From Ampullaceana balthica (taxonomy: Eukaryota > Mollusca > Gastropoda > Lymnaeidae): a DNA stretch of 64,000 nt. Positions within the stretch are counted from its first letter, which is position 1; each line of letters starts with the position of its first letter. This document shows, piece by piece, positions 11,371 to 23,350 of the stretch. The notes under the pieces were generated by a model. That model did no database searches. It had not been told where the DNA came from and worked only from the letters and a program-made list of their open reading frames with translations. Made by a program: the position numbers and the translations under genes. Location: assembly GCA_944989445.1 (NCBI GenBank), contig CALYLW010000288.1:1-64000 (forward strand), read 5' to 3'.

Positions 11371-13978
11371 AATTTATGGAGTTCAACTTTTAAAATAACT
11401 TTCCAGCGTCCAGTCTCTATATAAGTATTTACGGTATATATAATAAATTAGGACTGTGCAGCTGTTGAAATTTGATTAAGTGTCTAGCAAAGGAATAAAT
11501 ACTCCATTAAATATCCATTGCCTGATACGGTAATAATAATTGACTTGGAAATCCGGGTATATCTATGTTTAACTTAATGGCAATGAAAAAGTCGAAGCTC
11601 CACCGTATTAAAATTATTTGTATTATGGAAATGTATGGTTAAACTGTCAGTCGGTAAGACAAGAGTCATCGAAACTATTTGAAGCAGTGTTTTTAACGGA
11701 AAAAAGAAAACAAAGAGAAATGAAAAGAATCAATGTAACAAGTCAAAGGAGCTAGTTATAGAGAATCGATTGTTAGAGAGCCTCATGTACACGTGCGTGC
11801 AATTGACATTTTCATGACGTTTAAATGTTGCAGAAACTTTTAAACTCTTTATTATAAATTTTTTAAACCTTAAAGGCCAAAGAGCGTTAAGTACATTTTC
11901 TTGGAGCTATTTTTATTTATTTTTTTGTTGTGAACATTAAACAAATTTTTGAAGAGAATCAATTTAGTACATAATTTATATCACAATAAGACTATTAAAA
12001 CTCTGCTACCCTCCAAACTATCATCTTATTTGATCATAGATGATGTCAAAATGAAAGCGCCACACTTCCTACCCTTGCTGTTCAAAACTAATGATTTAGT
12101 TTTTGTAACAAACGCACTGTAAGTCTATTAATAGAGAAATTTACTGATAACTTTTTTTATAACTTTTTTTTGGGAGGGGGTGGGGCATAAGGAAGTAATA
12201 ACGATTAAGTCGCCACTAAAATCATACATAAACTCAGGTTTTCTTAGACTGTAAACTTTTTATTTTATTTTAGAAAAACAGACATATATGAAATTTAATT
12301 TTTGTATTTAAAATATGGTAAATTAATTATTTTTTTTACATATCTCACTGAAACAATGAGATTATTCTCTGACAAAAATAAAATGTAATACTTTTTAGTG
12401 TGATATCGTGTACATCTTTTTAATGAGTGATTTATTTACAAATAATCATCTAAATTTGTTGCGCCACTCTACTTTAATAGCGTTGAAAGCAGATTAACAG
12501 ATACTAACTGTGATAAGCGGAAGTATTGAAAGAATAATGTAGACAATCAAACAATTTTTGAAAATGTCATAAGAATAAAGCATGCATTCAAAATCCTGGA
12601 CATTTTGCAAAACTTCATTTGGGTCTTGAGACAATCCACTTGACACGAAAATAACTCGGCTAACAACCGCCATCGCTACGCCCTATAAAGTAGTTGTGGG
12701 GGTTGGAGATCAATACGCTGGTACGCTCCATTAGTTTTAAGAATGGTTTAGCCTCAACACTGAAATTACGGAAGCGTTAAGAATAATCAAATATATTCAA
12801 AGAAATTTTGAGCAATCTATGCTTGATGCCACCAAAAGATCTGCTGTTATTTTTATATTACTTATTTGTTGTGGTCCGTGTGTGTGTTGTATTTCACACT
12901 GATTATCAAATAAACAACGCCATGAATGACGACATTTGAGACAGTAAAGGATTTTTTTTGTTACAAGATAAGCAACTCTTTGAAATGTTAGTATTCATTT
13001 GAATTCGGTTCCCTGACACTAATTCCAAATTCGATTCCCTTTATTGTTACATTTACAGGATTTCATTGTGCCGCAACCAATTACTATTATTACATTTTAT
13101 TTTATTGGCAGTGTCATACAATTCTCCCAAGGTTTCAAATGGGTTTTTTTATTACACGAATTTGTTGCTGAACTTTGTATGGTCATCACAAAGAGTTTAT
13201 AGTGAGTCGAAATTTCATTTGCAGAGGTGCATGAGATGTTTGTTTATTAAATAGCACTTGACAAACTTTCCCTTACGTAAAAAGCAATAATTTTAATAAA
13301 TAATTGAATATTTTACCTCACCCCTCGTCGCGAATGTTTCATCAAGCATCTAACCTTGAGACGTGGCCTCCATTTACTCGTTGCTCTGGGCATCTAGAGC
13401 GGTTGGAAATCATATTTGTCAATGCACTGCACTGATCACTTCTTAGATAACCTAGTAAGTACCGTTATTAATTTGACCGTAAGTAGCCTACTCTCAAATT
13501 CAATTTCATATCTACACATCTAGCTTCAAGATATTAATTATATAAAGAAATACACAATTTTTTTTAATAGTTTGCATAGGTCTACAGGGGCTTTCACCAC
13601 AATAGGTTTCTTTGAATCGATAAGTAGCAGCAAGGAGGTGAAATAATTTAATGAAATGTTTTACCTTGGGACACGCTAAGGAGAATCAATAGAAGCAAAT
13701 TAGAATATCAAACTTCGTTTATGCGATACTGATAATATATTGTTTTACATATCTGAGAGTGTAATTTTTCTGATGGCATTTCCTAATTAGTGTCATGGTA
13801 CATAAAGGATCTTAACCAAAACGTTAAACTTTTGTAGTCTTTAAAACATTACTTGATATTTATCTCTAGAAAATAAGAAATTCACTCTATGGAAAATCAA
13901 ACTGCTTTAAATATGTCTTGCAAATAAAATTTAAAAAAAAACATTTACCAGGCTAACAGAAGGATTTGAACTATGTCT
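11371..13978. other. Unrecognised AT-rich sequence
   Basis: I see no gene, RNA gene or complete element. A fragment 'TATTTACGGTATATA' at 11427-11441 resembles the end of the ACCGTATAT MITE. Short open frames (for example 13066-13254) lack coding character. The stretch appears single-copy within the window. Confidence 0.5.
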
Positions 13979-14059
13979 GGTCAATGGATGATTTGAAAAA
14001 TATCTAGTCAATGGATGATTTGAACGTTGTCTGGCCAATGGTTCATTTGAATTAAGTCT
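13979..14059. repeat. 27-bp tandem repeat, 3 copies
   Basis: Three units of about 27 bp built on GGTCAATGGATGATTTGAA, with a partial unit just upstream. The third copy is diverged. Confidence 0.8.
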
Positions 14060-14411
14060 TAACACCGCTGTGTCTAGATTCAACTTCCGTGCGTATGTCA
14101 GATATTTGGTTCATGTTTAAATATTTTGATGTCATTACCACTTTCGTGCCTTTTCAAATTATCAATCAGCATTTTTGGAAAATTACATACCAATTTTATT
14201 GTCAATAGTTTTTGCAGACGAATATATTTTTTTTCTAAACTTCCCCAAAGCATGCTTCTTATTTTATTTTTGCATGAAGAATGAGACAATGTCGGCATCT
14301 CAGTATGGTAATCTAAGTGATAATGACACTGCCAACCAATATCCCTTTGGAACCAATATTAACACTGGCCAATAACATCGACTTGTTGCTGAAACTAACG
14401 GCTGTCCAAAT

Positions 14412-14879
14412 CGTTATTCTCTAGGTGTAATACACGCCACCCGTGTCGTCTACTTCCAACCATCGTTATTCTCTAGGTGTAATACACGCCACCCGTGTCG
14501 TCTACTTCCAACCATCGTTATTCTCTAGGTGTAATACATGCCACCCTTGTCGTCTACTTCCAACCATCGTTATTCTCTAGGTGTAATACACGCCACCCGT
14601 GTCGTCTACTTCCAACCATCGTTATTCTCTTGGTGTAATACACGCCACCCGTGTCGTCTACTTCCAACCATCGTTATTCTCTAGGTGTAATACACGCCAC
14701 CCGTGTCGTCTACTTCCAACCATCGTTATTCTCTTGGTGTAATACACGCCACCCGTGTCGTCTACTTCCAACCATCGTTATTCTCTAGGTGTAATACACG
14801 CCACCCGTGTCGTCTACTTCCAACCAACGTTATTCTCTAGGTGTAATACACGCCACCCGTGTCGTCTACTTCCAACCAA
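14412..14879. repeat. 52-bp minisatellite, 9 copies
   Basis: Nine consecutive units start with CGTTATTCTC at 14412 and repeat exactly every 52 bp to 14880. Each contains TAGGTGTAATACACGCCACC and CGTGTCGTCTACTTCCAACC. Copies differ at only a few positions (for example 'ctctTggtg' in the units at 14620 and 14724), so the array is young or recently homogenised. The alternation of the 'ctctAgg' and 'ctctTgg' forms suggests copying of two-unit blocks. Confidence 0.97.
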
Positions 14880-15289
14880 CGTTGGCAGTTTCTTTTATCC
14901 CATGAGATCACCACCGTAAACAAGCAATTTGTCTGGTGCACTGCGGCCAACCGTTCTCTCGGTCTTCTGGTGGTCAATATCTCTTCGCTTTGATACCACG
15001 GATTTGGAAACGGTAATGATGTAATTGTTTATATTGCTTTTATGTCCCTTGCTTCTAGCACTTGCCGGCACTACGTGACTGCAAGGGACATAACCCACGA
15101 GGAACAGGATATAAACCTAATTGTTTAGGTTCTTGGTACCTTTTTTCCTTGCGTTTAAAAAAAAATCAGTTGTATTTTTTTAGGCGTTATTAAGTTTTTT
15201 TGACATTTAAAAAGGAATTAAATATTGCATACATATTTTGTCTTACAATCTGTAAGAAATCCCTATATATATTGCACCTAAGCGCGTCC
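14880..15289. other. Unrecognised sequence
   Basis: A reverse-strand frame of 67 codons (14895-15098) is present but unrecognised. Nothing else stands out. Confidence 0.4.
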
Positions 15290-15505
15290 GTGTGAAGTCT
15301 CTATGCGGGGTAACTCTTGATTTATATATATATTTTTTTTTAATATGAAAATATAGTTGTAAAATTATAATGATTTTTGTTTCGAGATTAACAGAGCGTG
15401 TGGTGTTTTGCGCCGTAAAATATTAAATGACATGACGTCATTGTTTGAGCTTATATTTTAATTTGTGAAAAGGGAACAATGTATAAAGAGCAGTGCTTTA
15501 TTTAA
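15290..15505 (+). mobile_element. Fragment related to the GGCGCC-hairpin Helitron group
   Basis: The stretch with ATGACGTCATTGTTTGAGC, TTATATTTTAATTTGTG and AAAAGGGAAC at 15430-15475 is similar in order and wording to 46440-46520 in the Helitron-like element ending at 46689. There is no terminal CTAG or hairpin here, so it is a fragment or a shared ancestral module. Confidence 0.4.
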
Positions 15506-16059
15506 TGTGATTGAGTTTTATTTATTTATTTTATGTTGATAACCCGAGTTACGTGTGTGAATAAGTATGTGCTCGAGTTTGTTCGTGCGTGTGTATATGT
15601 TTGTGGATGTGTGCGCGTGTAAGAGTATGTTTTTATAAGTTGTTAACTAAATGTTATGAAACGGGTGTCATGCCTCTGACTCTAACATGACACTGCTAGA
15701 TTGGTTCTTCATTACTAAATGCGATTATTTTAGGACTATTGCTTTCATAGATTACTACAGTGGAAAAAGACTTACCGGGTCTTTCTAATAAGAAATAGGA
15801 TTATGTTGACTTATAATATACACTGGGTTAAGATTGGAACTAATTTCTGACCCATTGTTTTTTTTATATTTAGGGAAACCTTTGTGAACTTTTGAAGGGT
15901 ATTTTTCAATAATAATACAACCAAAATCTGGGTCGAACTAATTTTATCTTCGTCACTGTTAACATTATTTTAAGCATAACTTGGGGTGAACTTTAGATTA
16001 AATTTTAAGTTCAATCCTTGCAAAATAACGATATAAATATATATATATATGTTTAATGA
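15506..16059. other. Unrecognised AT-rich sequence
   Basis: Contains a GT-rich stretch (about 15540-15640). No gene is seen. Confidence 0.4.
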
Positions 16060-16390
16060 TTTAAGGGCAGATCATTCATCAAACTTACATTTTAATATGT
16101 TTTTATACACCTACGTATATTATGGGACGGAAGAAAATCTTATACTTATACAGGCTTTTAACAATATTAATTTGCATAAAATTAAATTTATAAATAGAAA
16201 AATGTGCACGGAACTGCATTTGATTTAAGGGCAGACGAATTAGCAAACTTATATTTTAATATGTCTTCATACACCTATATACGTATATATTGGTCGGAAG
16301 AAAATTTTATACATGCTATTAACAATATTATATTGCATAAAATTAAATTTTATAAATAGAAAAATGCACACGGAACAGCATTTGATGCAT
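16060..16390. repeat. About 160-bp tandem duplication
   Basis: Two diverged copies, starting near 16066 and 16226 at TTAAGGGCAGA, share ACTTAYATTTTAATATG, GGAAGAAAATYTTATAC and GCATAAAATTAAATTT, and end with AAATAGAAAAATG. A third partial copy of the end (AAATAGAAAATGCACACGGA) lies at 17326-17345. Confidence 0.8.
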
Positions 16391-16585
16391 GTAACAAGTG
16401 ATTTGGCATTTTAAAAAAACAACAACAACAAGGGCACATGTTTTTATGTGTAAGATTTATTTACCTTTGGAGCTTACTTTATTGAGTGATGGTTTTGAAT
16501 CGATTGCTATATAAACTGCCCTTAAGAAAGTCTGTATAGAAAGTGAAGGCTCAATGATTTTAAATAAGAAAATGGAATGTGTATA

Positions 16586-17130
16586 GGAGTTATATAAACT
16601 GGCGTTTGAGTGAGGCTAGAGTTATATAAACTGGGGTTAGAGTGAGGCTAGAGTTATATAAACTGGGGTTAGAGTGAGGCTAGAGTTATATAAACTGGCG
16701 TTAGAGTGAGGCTAGAGTTATATAAACTGGCGTTTGAGTGAGGCTAGAGTTATATAAACTGGGGTTAGAGTGAGGCTAGAGTTATATAAACTGGCGTTTG
16801 AGTGAGGCTAGAGTTATATAAACTGGGGTTAGAGTTAGGCTAGAGTTATATAAACTGGGGTTAGAGTGAGGCTAGAGTTATATAAACTGGCGTTTGAGTG
16901 AGGCTAGAGTTATATAAACTGCGGTTAGAGTGAGGCTAGAGTTATATAAACTGGGGTTAGAGTGAGGCTAGAGTTATATAAACTGGCGTTAGAGTGAGGC
17001 TAGAGTTATATAAACTGGCGTTTGAGTGAGGCTAGAGTTATATAAACTGGCGTTAGAGTGAGTCTAGAGTTATATAAACTGGGGTTAGAGTGAGGCTAGA
17101 GTTATATAAACTGGCGTTAGAGTGAGGCTA
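16586..17130. repeat. 32-bp minisatellite, about 17 copies
   Basis: The 32-bp unit is GAGTTATATAAACTGGSGTT plus WGAGTGAGGCTA. Two main variants (GGGGTTAGAG and GGCGTTTGAG) alternate irregularly. Every unit contains TATATAA. The array is seeded from a sequence (GGAGTTATATAAACTGG at 16589) with a weak counterpart (GGGGTTATATGCACGGG) in the neighbouring duplicate at 17553, so the expansion occurred inside one copy of a larger duplication. Confidence 0.95.
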
Positions 17131-17790
17131 ATAATCAGAATAGCTATTTTTATTAAGAGCGGCAACTTTGAGAACTACATGTATTTGAAGGATGCTTTTC
17201 ATTTGTTGGGGCAGGAGTTAATAATATTACCGAACCCTGGGTGGCAACAACACTATTTCTTAGCCACTGATAATATCCTTTTTGAAAAGCTTAAACTAAA
17301 CCAGCAGGATAAATTTTAAGCTTTATAAATAGAAAATGCACACGGAACAGCATTTGATGCATGAAGAAAGTGTTAAGTATAGAAAACAATTTCATTGTTT
17401 GTTAGGTTGGAGATTTATTTACTTCAGGTGCTTAAATAGTATACCTGAATTTTATTTTTTGGAACGATTGCGCCATAAACTGCCCCAAAGGAATAGATGT
17501 ATTGAAAAAACATTCGGTACTGTTAAAGTCGAAAAGGGAATATATATATATAGGGGTTATATGCACGGGTATAAGAGTGTAGCTATTAAATGGAACAGTT
17601 ATTTTTCTATTGAGTAGCAACTTTCTGACATTTTGAAAGTTAATTTTCATTGGCGGGGGCAGGAGTCAATAATATCCTGGGTGGCATAAACACTATAACT
17701 ATAGCTTAGCAATTGTTTATATACTTTTTGCATAAGTTAAACTAAACAAGCAAAGTAAATTTTAAGCCCAAACCTTGCGATTCAAAGTGT
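17131..17790. repeat. Second copy of an about 450-bp duplicated unit
   Basis: Sequence at 17131-17320 is echoed at 17575-17770: both hold 'AGCTATT..TATT', 'GGGGCAGGAGTYAATAATAT' and 'CCTGGGTGGCA', then 'TTAAACTAAAC.AGCA' and 'TAAATTTTAAGC'. The part from 17326 to 17560 likewise echoes 16350-16600. The region is therefore a tandem duplication with the 32-bp array grown in the first copy. The 93-codon frame at 17336-17617 is not supported as a gene. Confidence 0.65.
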
Positions 17791-18397
17791 GTATTTAAAA
17801 CAAATGCAAAACCCCATACACAACTTACTTAAGCATCAACAGTCACAAAAAGAATATCTAGCTCATATTCGTTTGACTAAGGTGAAAAAAGTAATCATAA
17901 GAACAGACATTTTAAAGCTAACAAATGATGAAACATTCATTAAAAAAAGGGTTATCTTTCAATAACAATGCGGTTGCATGGCATACGCTTCAGGTAAAAA
18001 CTGTACTGTTTCTAAGTTGTAAATATATTTAGTGTAAAGAAATATCACGAGTATTACGACTTATATATAGGATCAAGCTCCAGAAAGTGCGTGTTCTTTC
18101 GAACAAAAAGCGTGCCAACAATAACTCATATTGTGAATAGATGCTATGAATTTTTAGAGCAATATTACACAACAAGAATAAAGTTTTGTATAAAGATTGA
18201 TTGATTTCAAAGCCATATTATGTGTTAAACTAAATGGCAGTTTTATTTTAAACTCTGTAAACTTCCTTGAAAAACATTTTACCTTAACCATAATGATGTA
18301 AAATCAAATGCCTGTAAAATTAGTGGTATATATTAAGACCTAAACGAATATGTCATTTTGTAAGCTGAAAAAAGTTACAATGCAATATATATATATA
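17791..18397. other. Unrecognised AT-rich sequence
   Basis: No gene or element is recognised. Confidence 0.45.
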
Positions 18398-18640
18398 CTA
18401 GCGTACATCCGTAAAAAATGACGGAAGTTTTCAGCTGAAATCTATTTGTTTTTTTAAAAAATGCACTTTTTAGGGCGCCTATGGCACCGACCTTTTTCAA
18501 AAGCCCAACTAACTTGTCCTTGTTTGATAAATACGAAATATTAAACTTTCTGAAATGTACACAAAGTATTTTATAATAGGGGTTGCAGGGCGCCTACGGC
18601 GCCCCGTTTCTTTTTTTATTTTATAATTAACCATCATCAA
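18398..18640 (-). mobile_element. Helitron-like 3' ends (two) on the minus strand
   Basis: On the minus strand the sequence ends ...CCGTCATTTTTTACGG, ATGTACG, CTAG, then T (18397): a short hairpin about 7 nt before CTAG-T, as in Helitron 3' termini. Inside it, at 18589-18603, is a second hairpin made of two GGCGCC sites separated by TAC. It is followed on the minus strand by CTGCAACCCCTAT, a degenerate version of the termini at 46689 and 55721. The body word 'AACTAACTTGTCCTTG' is shared with 55793. No 5' end is identified. Confidence 0.55.
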
Positions 18641-18648
18641 ATCCTCTT

Positions 18649-19195
<547 letters not shown>

Positions 19196-19228
19196 AGTCA
19201 CAAACTTTGTTTTTACGGGTTTGTTTTA

Positions 19229-19876
<648 letters not shown>

Positions 19877-20147
19877 ATTTATAGTCAAAAACTTTGTTTT
19901 TACGGGTTTGTTTTATTAAATCCTTTATATTAACTCGTGGTGTCTGCGGCCGACCGACCGACCGACCAACCTTGTCGCCAAAACTTTTGAGCGATTTTTA
20001 ACCCACTTGCTCGCAAGATAGCGAGCTGAAATTTTGCAGGCAGTCTCGTACCGATGATAAAAACAATGTATCAAAATTTCAGATCGATCGCATGTACCGT
20101 AATTAAATTATTGATTTTTTAGATTATTTTATTTATTCCTATGTATC

Positions 20148-21113
20148 ATGTACGCTGATGACCTGGCTCTACTTAGCACAGAAGAATACACAGGCACTTC
20201 AAAATTTAGGCTACAAGATGCACTGACCAACCTCAACCTATGGTCTAAGGAATGGGGTATGACCATAAATTCCAAAAAAACTACCTACACAATCTTCTCC
20301 CTTTCAACCAAACAACAAAGTATCAAACTAACCTTAGACAAAATAGTCCTGGAAAAAAATGACAATCCGACATATCTAGGAGTTACGTTTGACCCAAGGC
20401 TAACCTGGAGAAACCAAATAGATAACGCACAAAAAAAAGGAATCCAAAGACTGGCGCTGATGAAAAAACTAGCTGGTTCAGACTGGGGCGCAAACCTCTC
20501 CATCCTGAAGAAAACATACATCAGCTATATAAGACCTACCCTAGAATATGGATCCACAGTGTGGAGCACAGCAGCAAAATCCAACCTCCAAAAAATAGAC
20601 AAAGTTCAAAACCTAGGGCTTCGAATAATTACAGGAGCAATGAAAACTACCCCAATCAGAGCAATGGAGGACCTAGCTACTCTAAGTTCTATGGAAGTTA
20701 GACGAGAATCCAAAACCTTAACACAGTTCACCAAATTAGAAGCATCAGTACATCACCCTCTAAAACCCAAGCTGCAAAAATCCTACTCAACTAAAAGACT
20801 CCAAAGAACAAACTTTATTCAAGAAGCCAAACATCTAAAATCCAAACATAAAATTGATAACATTGTGATTGAAGCGACACATCCCCACAGCCACTTCCCA
20901 CCCTGGGACCCAAGTCCACCTCTAATAATCAGAGACAACTTAACCAGCATAGGAAAAAAATCTGACTACACAACTGACATACTAAGAGTAACAGTAAATA
21001 GCATCATCAAAGAACAATATCCTGAAAAATTCCTGGATAAGAGTCTACACCGATGGCTCCTCAGAAAAAGCCACAAAAAATGGAGGAGCCGGCATTCTTA
21101 TAGAGTGGCCTAA
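20148..21113 (+). pseudogene. LINE reverse transcriptase, C-terminal part
   Basis: An open frame of 321 codons whose ATG comes from the R1 target, not the LINE. It opens with YADDLALLSTEEYTGTSKFR, the RT active-site strand. It continues through WGMTINSKKTTYTIF and PTYLGVTFDPRLTWRNQI (the end of the palm and the start of the thumb), then YIRPTLEYGSTVW and IDKVQNLGLRIITGAMKTTP. Fingers and most of the palm are missing, so it has no polymerase activity. The last 28 codons after about 21032 are out of frame with the RNase H domain: a one-base shift at about 21033 moves the true frame to 21034. The frame is otherwise intact, so the insertion is fairly recent. Confidence 0.9.
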
Positions 21114-21874
21114 CGGAAAACACCTTGAAAAAGCAATTGCCATAGGAAGTCTCTCAGATAGCACTAGAGCTGAAAGGAAAGCACTAGAGCTTGCCGCAAA
21201 AATTCTAACAAGTGACCCCCACTCTAAAAACAGCCAGATTGTCATCCTCACTGATGCTAAGTCAGTGCTTCAGTCTCTCAAAAACCCAAACACTTTGATC
21301 AATCAGACACTCAGTACAGAACTATTGAAACTGAACAAAATAACAAAAGAACTTATTCTCCAATGGATCCCTGGACATGTGGAACTTGTAGGAAATGACA
21401 CTGCTGACTCCTTGGCAAAAACTGGAGGCAGTCAAAACCAGGCAGAGCCATCTCTACACCACGAAGAAATCAAGGCAATGCTCAAAAGAAGTGAATCTGA
21501 AAGATGGTCCGAGCTCAAAGAAAACCACCCAAAAAGTGATGCATACTTCAAACTCCCCCGCAAATCACAAAACATCATTTTCAGGCTAAGGACGGGCCAC
21601 AACAAACTTAGGCAACACATGTTCCGCAAACTTCGAATTGGAGAAAGCGAAATGTGCCCCTGCGGGATAGCTGCGGAAAATGCGGAACATGTTCTCCAAA
21701 ACTGCCCTCTGTACCACCATACCCGGACAGACATATGGCCCCAGGAAGCTACCCTCGATGACAAACTCTATGGTGGACTGGAACAACTGACAGCCACAGC
21801 GCAGTTCATCACAAATATAGGACTTGCTGTCTAAATCCTCTATCAAAAGATTTTGAGAACGAAGAAGAAGAAGA
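20151..21874 (+). mobile_element. 5'-truncated RNase H-bearing LINE (I/Nimb-like)
   Basis: A 1.72-kb non-LTR retrotransposon fragment inserted in R1 copy 4. Its 5' boundary falls inside the reverse transcriptase catalytic motif: the element begins TAC GCT GAT GAC (Y-A-D-D). The 3' end is a short GAA repeat (GAACGAAGAAGAAGAAGAA). The host bases ATG occur at both junctions (20148-20150 and 21875-21877), so the target duplication is 3 bp at most. Domain order is the end of the RT, the C-terminal RT region, RNase H, then a CCHC-like cysteine motif. The RNase H domain places it in the I/Nimb-type group rather than RTE. Confidence 0.9.
21034..21834 (+). pseudogene. LINE RNase H domain plus CCHC-like tail
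   Basis: Continuation of the LINE polyprotein in the +1 frame. From 21034 it reads W-I-R-V-Y-T-D-G-S-S, the first catalytic aspartate, then the ADSTRAERKALELA-like glutamate helix (here DSTRAERKALELA), ILTDAKSVLQSL with the second aspartate, and WIPGHVELVGNDTADSLAKT with the last catalytic histidine/aspartate block. All four RNase H positions are present. The tail has C-P-C-G at 21655 and HVLQNCPLYHH at 21688, the zinc-binding motif usual at the end of this LINE group. Stop at 21832. The domain would degrade the RNA of RNA/DNA hybrids in an intact element; here it has no start of its own. Confidence 0.88.
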
Positions 21875-22100
21875 ATGCTATTTTTTGAGATAGAGCGTCG
21901 CGGTGCGTATTATATTGAACAACCTTTCTGTCGCGCAATAAGGTGCTTATTTTATTGACAACTCTTTTTATAAACATATTCCTGATCGGTGCGCATTATA
22001 TTAAACATGTTTTACGACACAACTGCAATTTTGTATTTCTGGATGGTCTGGCGCTGCGTATTATAATGAACATTCTTTTAATTACTTCTCGTACATTAAA

Positions 22101-22796
22101 TAAGAAAAACCAAACTTCATTAATTAATCATTATGGGTTCCCGGGCCAAAACGTTGCAACATTTTAAATTAAAAACCCCTACAGTATAGATTTTATTCTG
22201 AATCATGCCTAATGTTTATCTATAATATTATTATGTCAGAACTCGATAATTTGTGGAAAAAAATGTGTCTGTTCCCATGTGAAATAATTAATACTGATTT
22301 TTAAATTGAGCTAGATTACCTGTCACGCATTGCAGTAATGGCAGAAGAAAAAGATATTCAAAGAAAACTTGAAGTAATTTTTATATTTTAAAATAAAATA
22401 CTATACACCTTTACTTTGCGAGAGTGTAGGCTTACTCAACAGCTTTCCCAAATTTCATTGCGATCGGGTGAATAAAATAACATTTTTTTAGCTTACATAA
22501 GAAATAAAAACACATTAAGGTTCACCGGCCTAATTAGTGCAAGTTTAATTTAAAACCGTTATAAGGCTAATAATATTTTAAAGGAAATCTATTATTTATT
22601 AAAAATTATTTATACTATTTAATACGAAAGCTGTAATTATATTTAAAATCATGATATTAGTAATAGTATATTACTAATAAATATAAAGGCATATTATTTC
22701 GTAAGGACCAAAGAAAAAAAATATTATAGAATTAAATGTAAGTCAAGACTAGACTGCTAATACTAATACTAGGACTTGAGCTTACGACTATCGAAC
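22101..22796. other. Unrecognised AT-rich sequence
   Basis: No gene or element is recognised. Alternating TA-rich stretches are present near 22560-22700. Confidence 0.45.
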
Positions 22797-22945
22797 GACC
22801 ACTCTTTACCACGTTTTTTTAATAACTTACTTTCGTTCCTTTTTGTCTGTTTGTCTGTCCGTAAAATATTTTTAAATAGCTCATATAAAAGAAAAAACGC
22901 CACTTTGGGCACCCGGCCAAAATATTTGTCACTGTCCTTCATGGC
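22797..22945 (-). repeat. Dispersed repeat related to 61795-61860
   Basis: The segment ACCACGTTTTTTTAATAACT, TACTTTCGTTCCTTTTTGTC is matched in reverse complement at about 61805-61857 (GAACGAAAGTGAGTTACTAA, AAAACGTGGT). A short GTCTGTTTGTCTGTCC run follows. The element type is unknown. Confidence 0.5.
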
Positions 22946-23261
22946 AGTAAACTCAATAACCTCCAAAAAATTTATGTCTATCGGATAATATAATGTTTAG
23001 TAACCCATAAAACGTCTTGCATTCATTTATTTATATACTGTATTGAAAATATTTATAGACGAACAAAGATTACACTCCATTACTGTTAAAAAAGGGAAAA
23101 CAGTGAAAAGTAGTCATTTACAACCATTTAGCGTTAAATAACAGTATAAATTTGTTAAAAACATTATATTTTTTACAGTATAAATTAATACCGGATTTTA
23201 TTGTAAATGAACTTAAATTACATTACCTAACTGTTTTAAAAAAAAACAGTAAAAAAATCTT

Positions 23262-23350
23262 CATTTATCTTATCTTATCTTATCTGTTTACAGACGCTCC
23301 TTCTATACAGAAGATTATTGCGTCCTACGCTTATCTATGGTTTGTGACGC
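23262..23350 (-). mobile_element. LINE 3' end, (TTATC)n tail, minus strand
   Basis: Reads CTTATCTTATCTTATCTGTT, then ACAGACGCTCCTTCTATACA, GAAGATTATTGCGTCCTACG and CTTATCTATGGTTTGTG. It is the reverse complement of the 3' end of the LINE at 50263-51055, including its pentanucleotide tail, and is the severely 5'-truncated product of one retrotransposition event. The 75-codon plus-strand frame here is not a gene. Confidence 0.85.

Larger units (their letters stand above)
19917..22100 (+). mobile_element. R1 family, copy 4, split by a LINE
   Basis: The arms are 19917-20150 and 21875-22100. They match copy 1 (4133-4596) almost base for base: the (GACC)n run, AGATAGCGAGCTGAAATTTT, then the iteron block. 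The break falls between ATCATG and CTATTTTTTGAG, which are contiguous at 4366-4381 in copy 1. The 3' end is degraded after CTTCTCGTACAT. The inserted sequence is the LINE fragment 20151-21874. Confidence 0.85.

Noticed and set aside
17336..17617. 93-codon frame in the duplicated unit
   Set aside because: The paralogous copy at 16350-16600 does not preserve the frame.
21432..21846. Reverse-strand frames opposite the LINE RNase H
   Set aside because: The forward frame has all RNase H catalytic blocks; the reverse frames are shadows.
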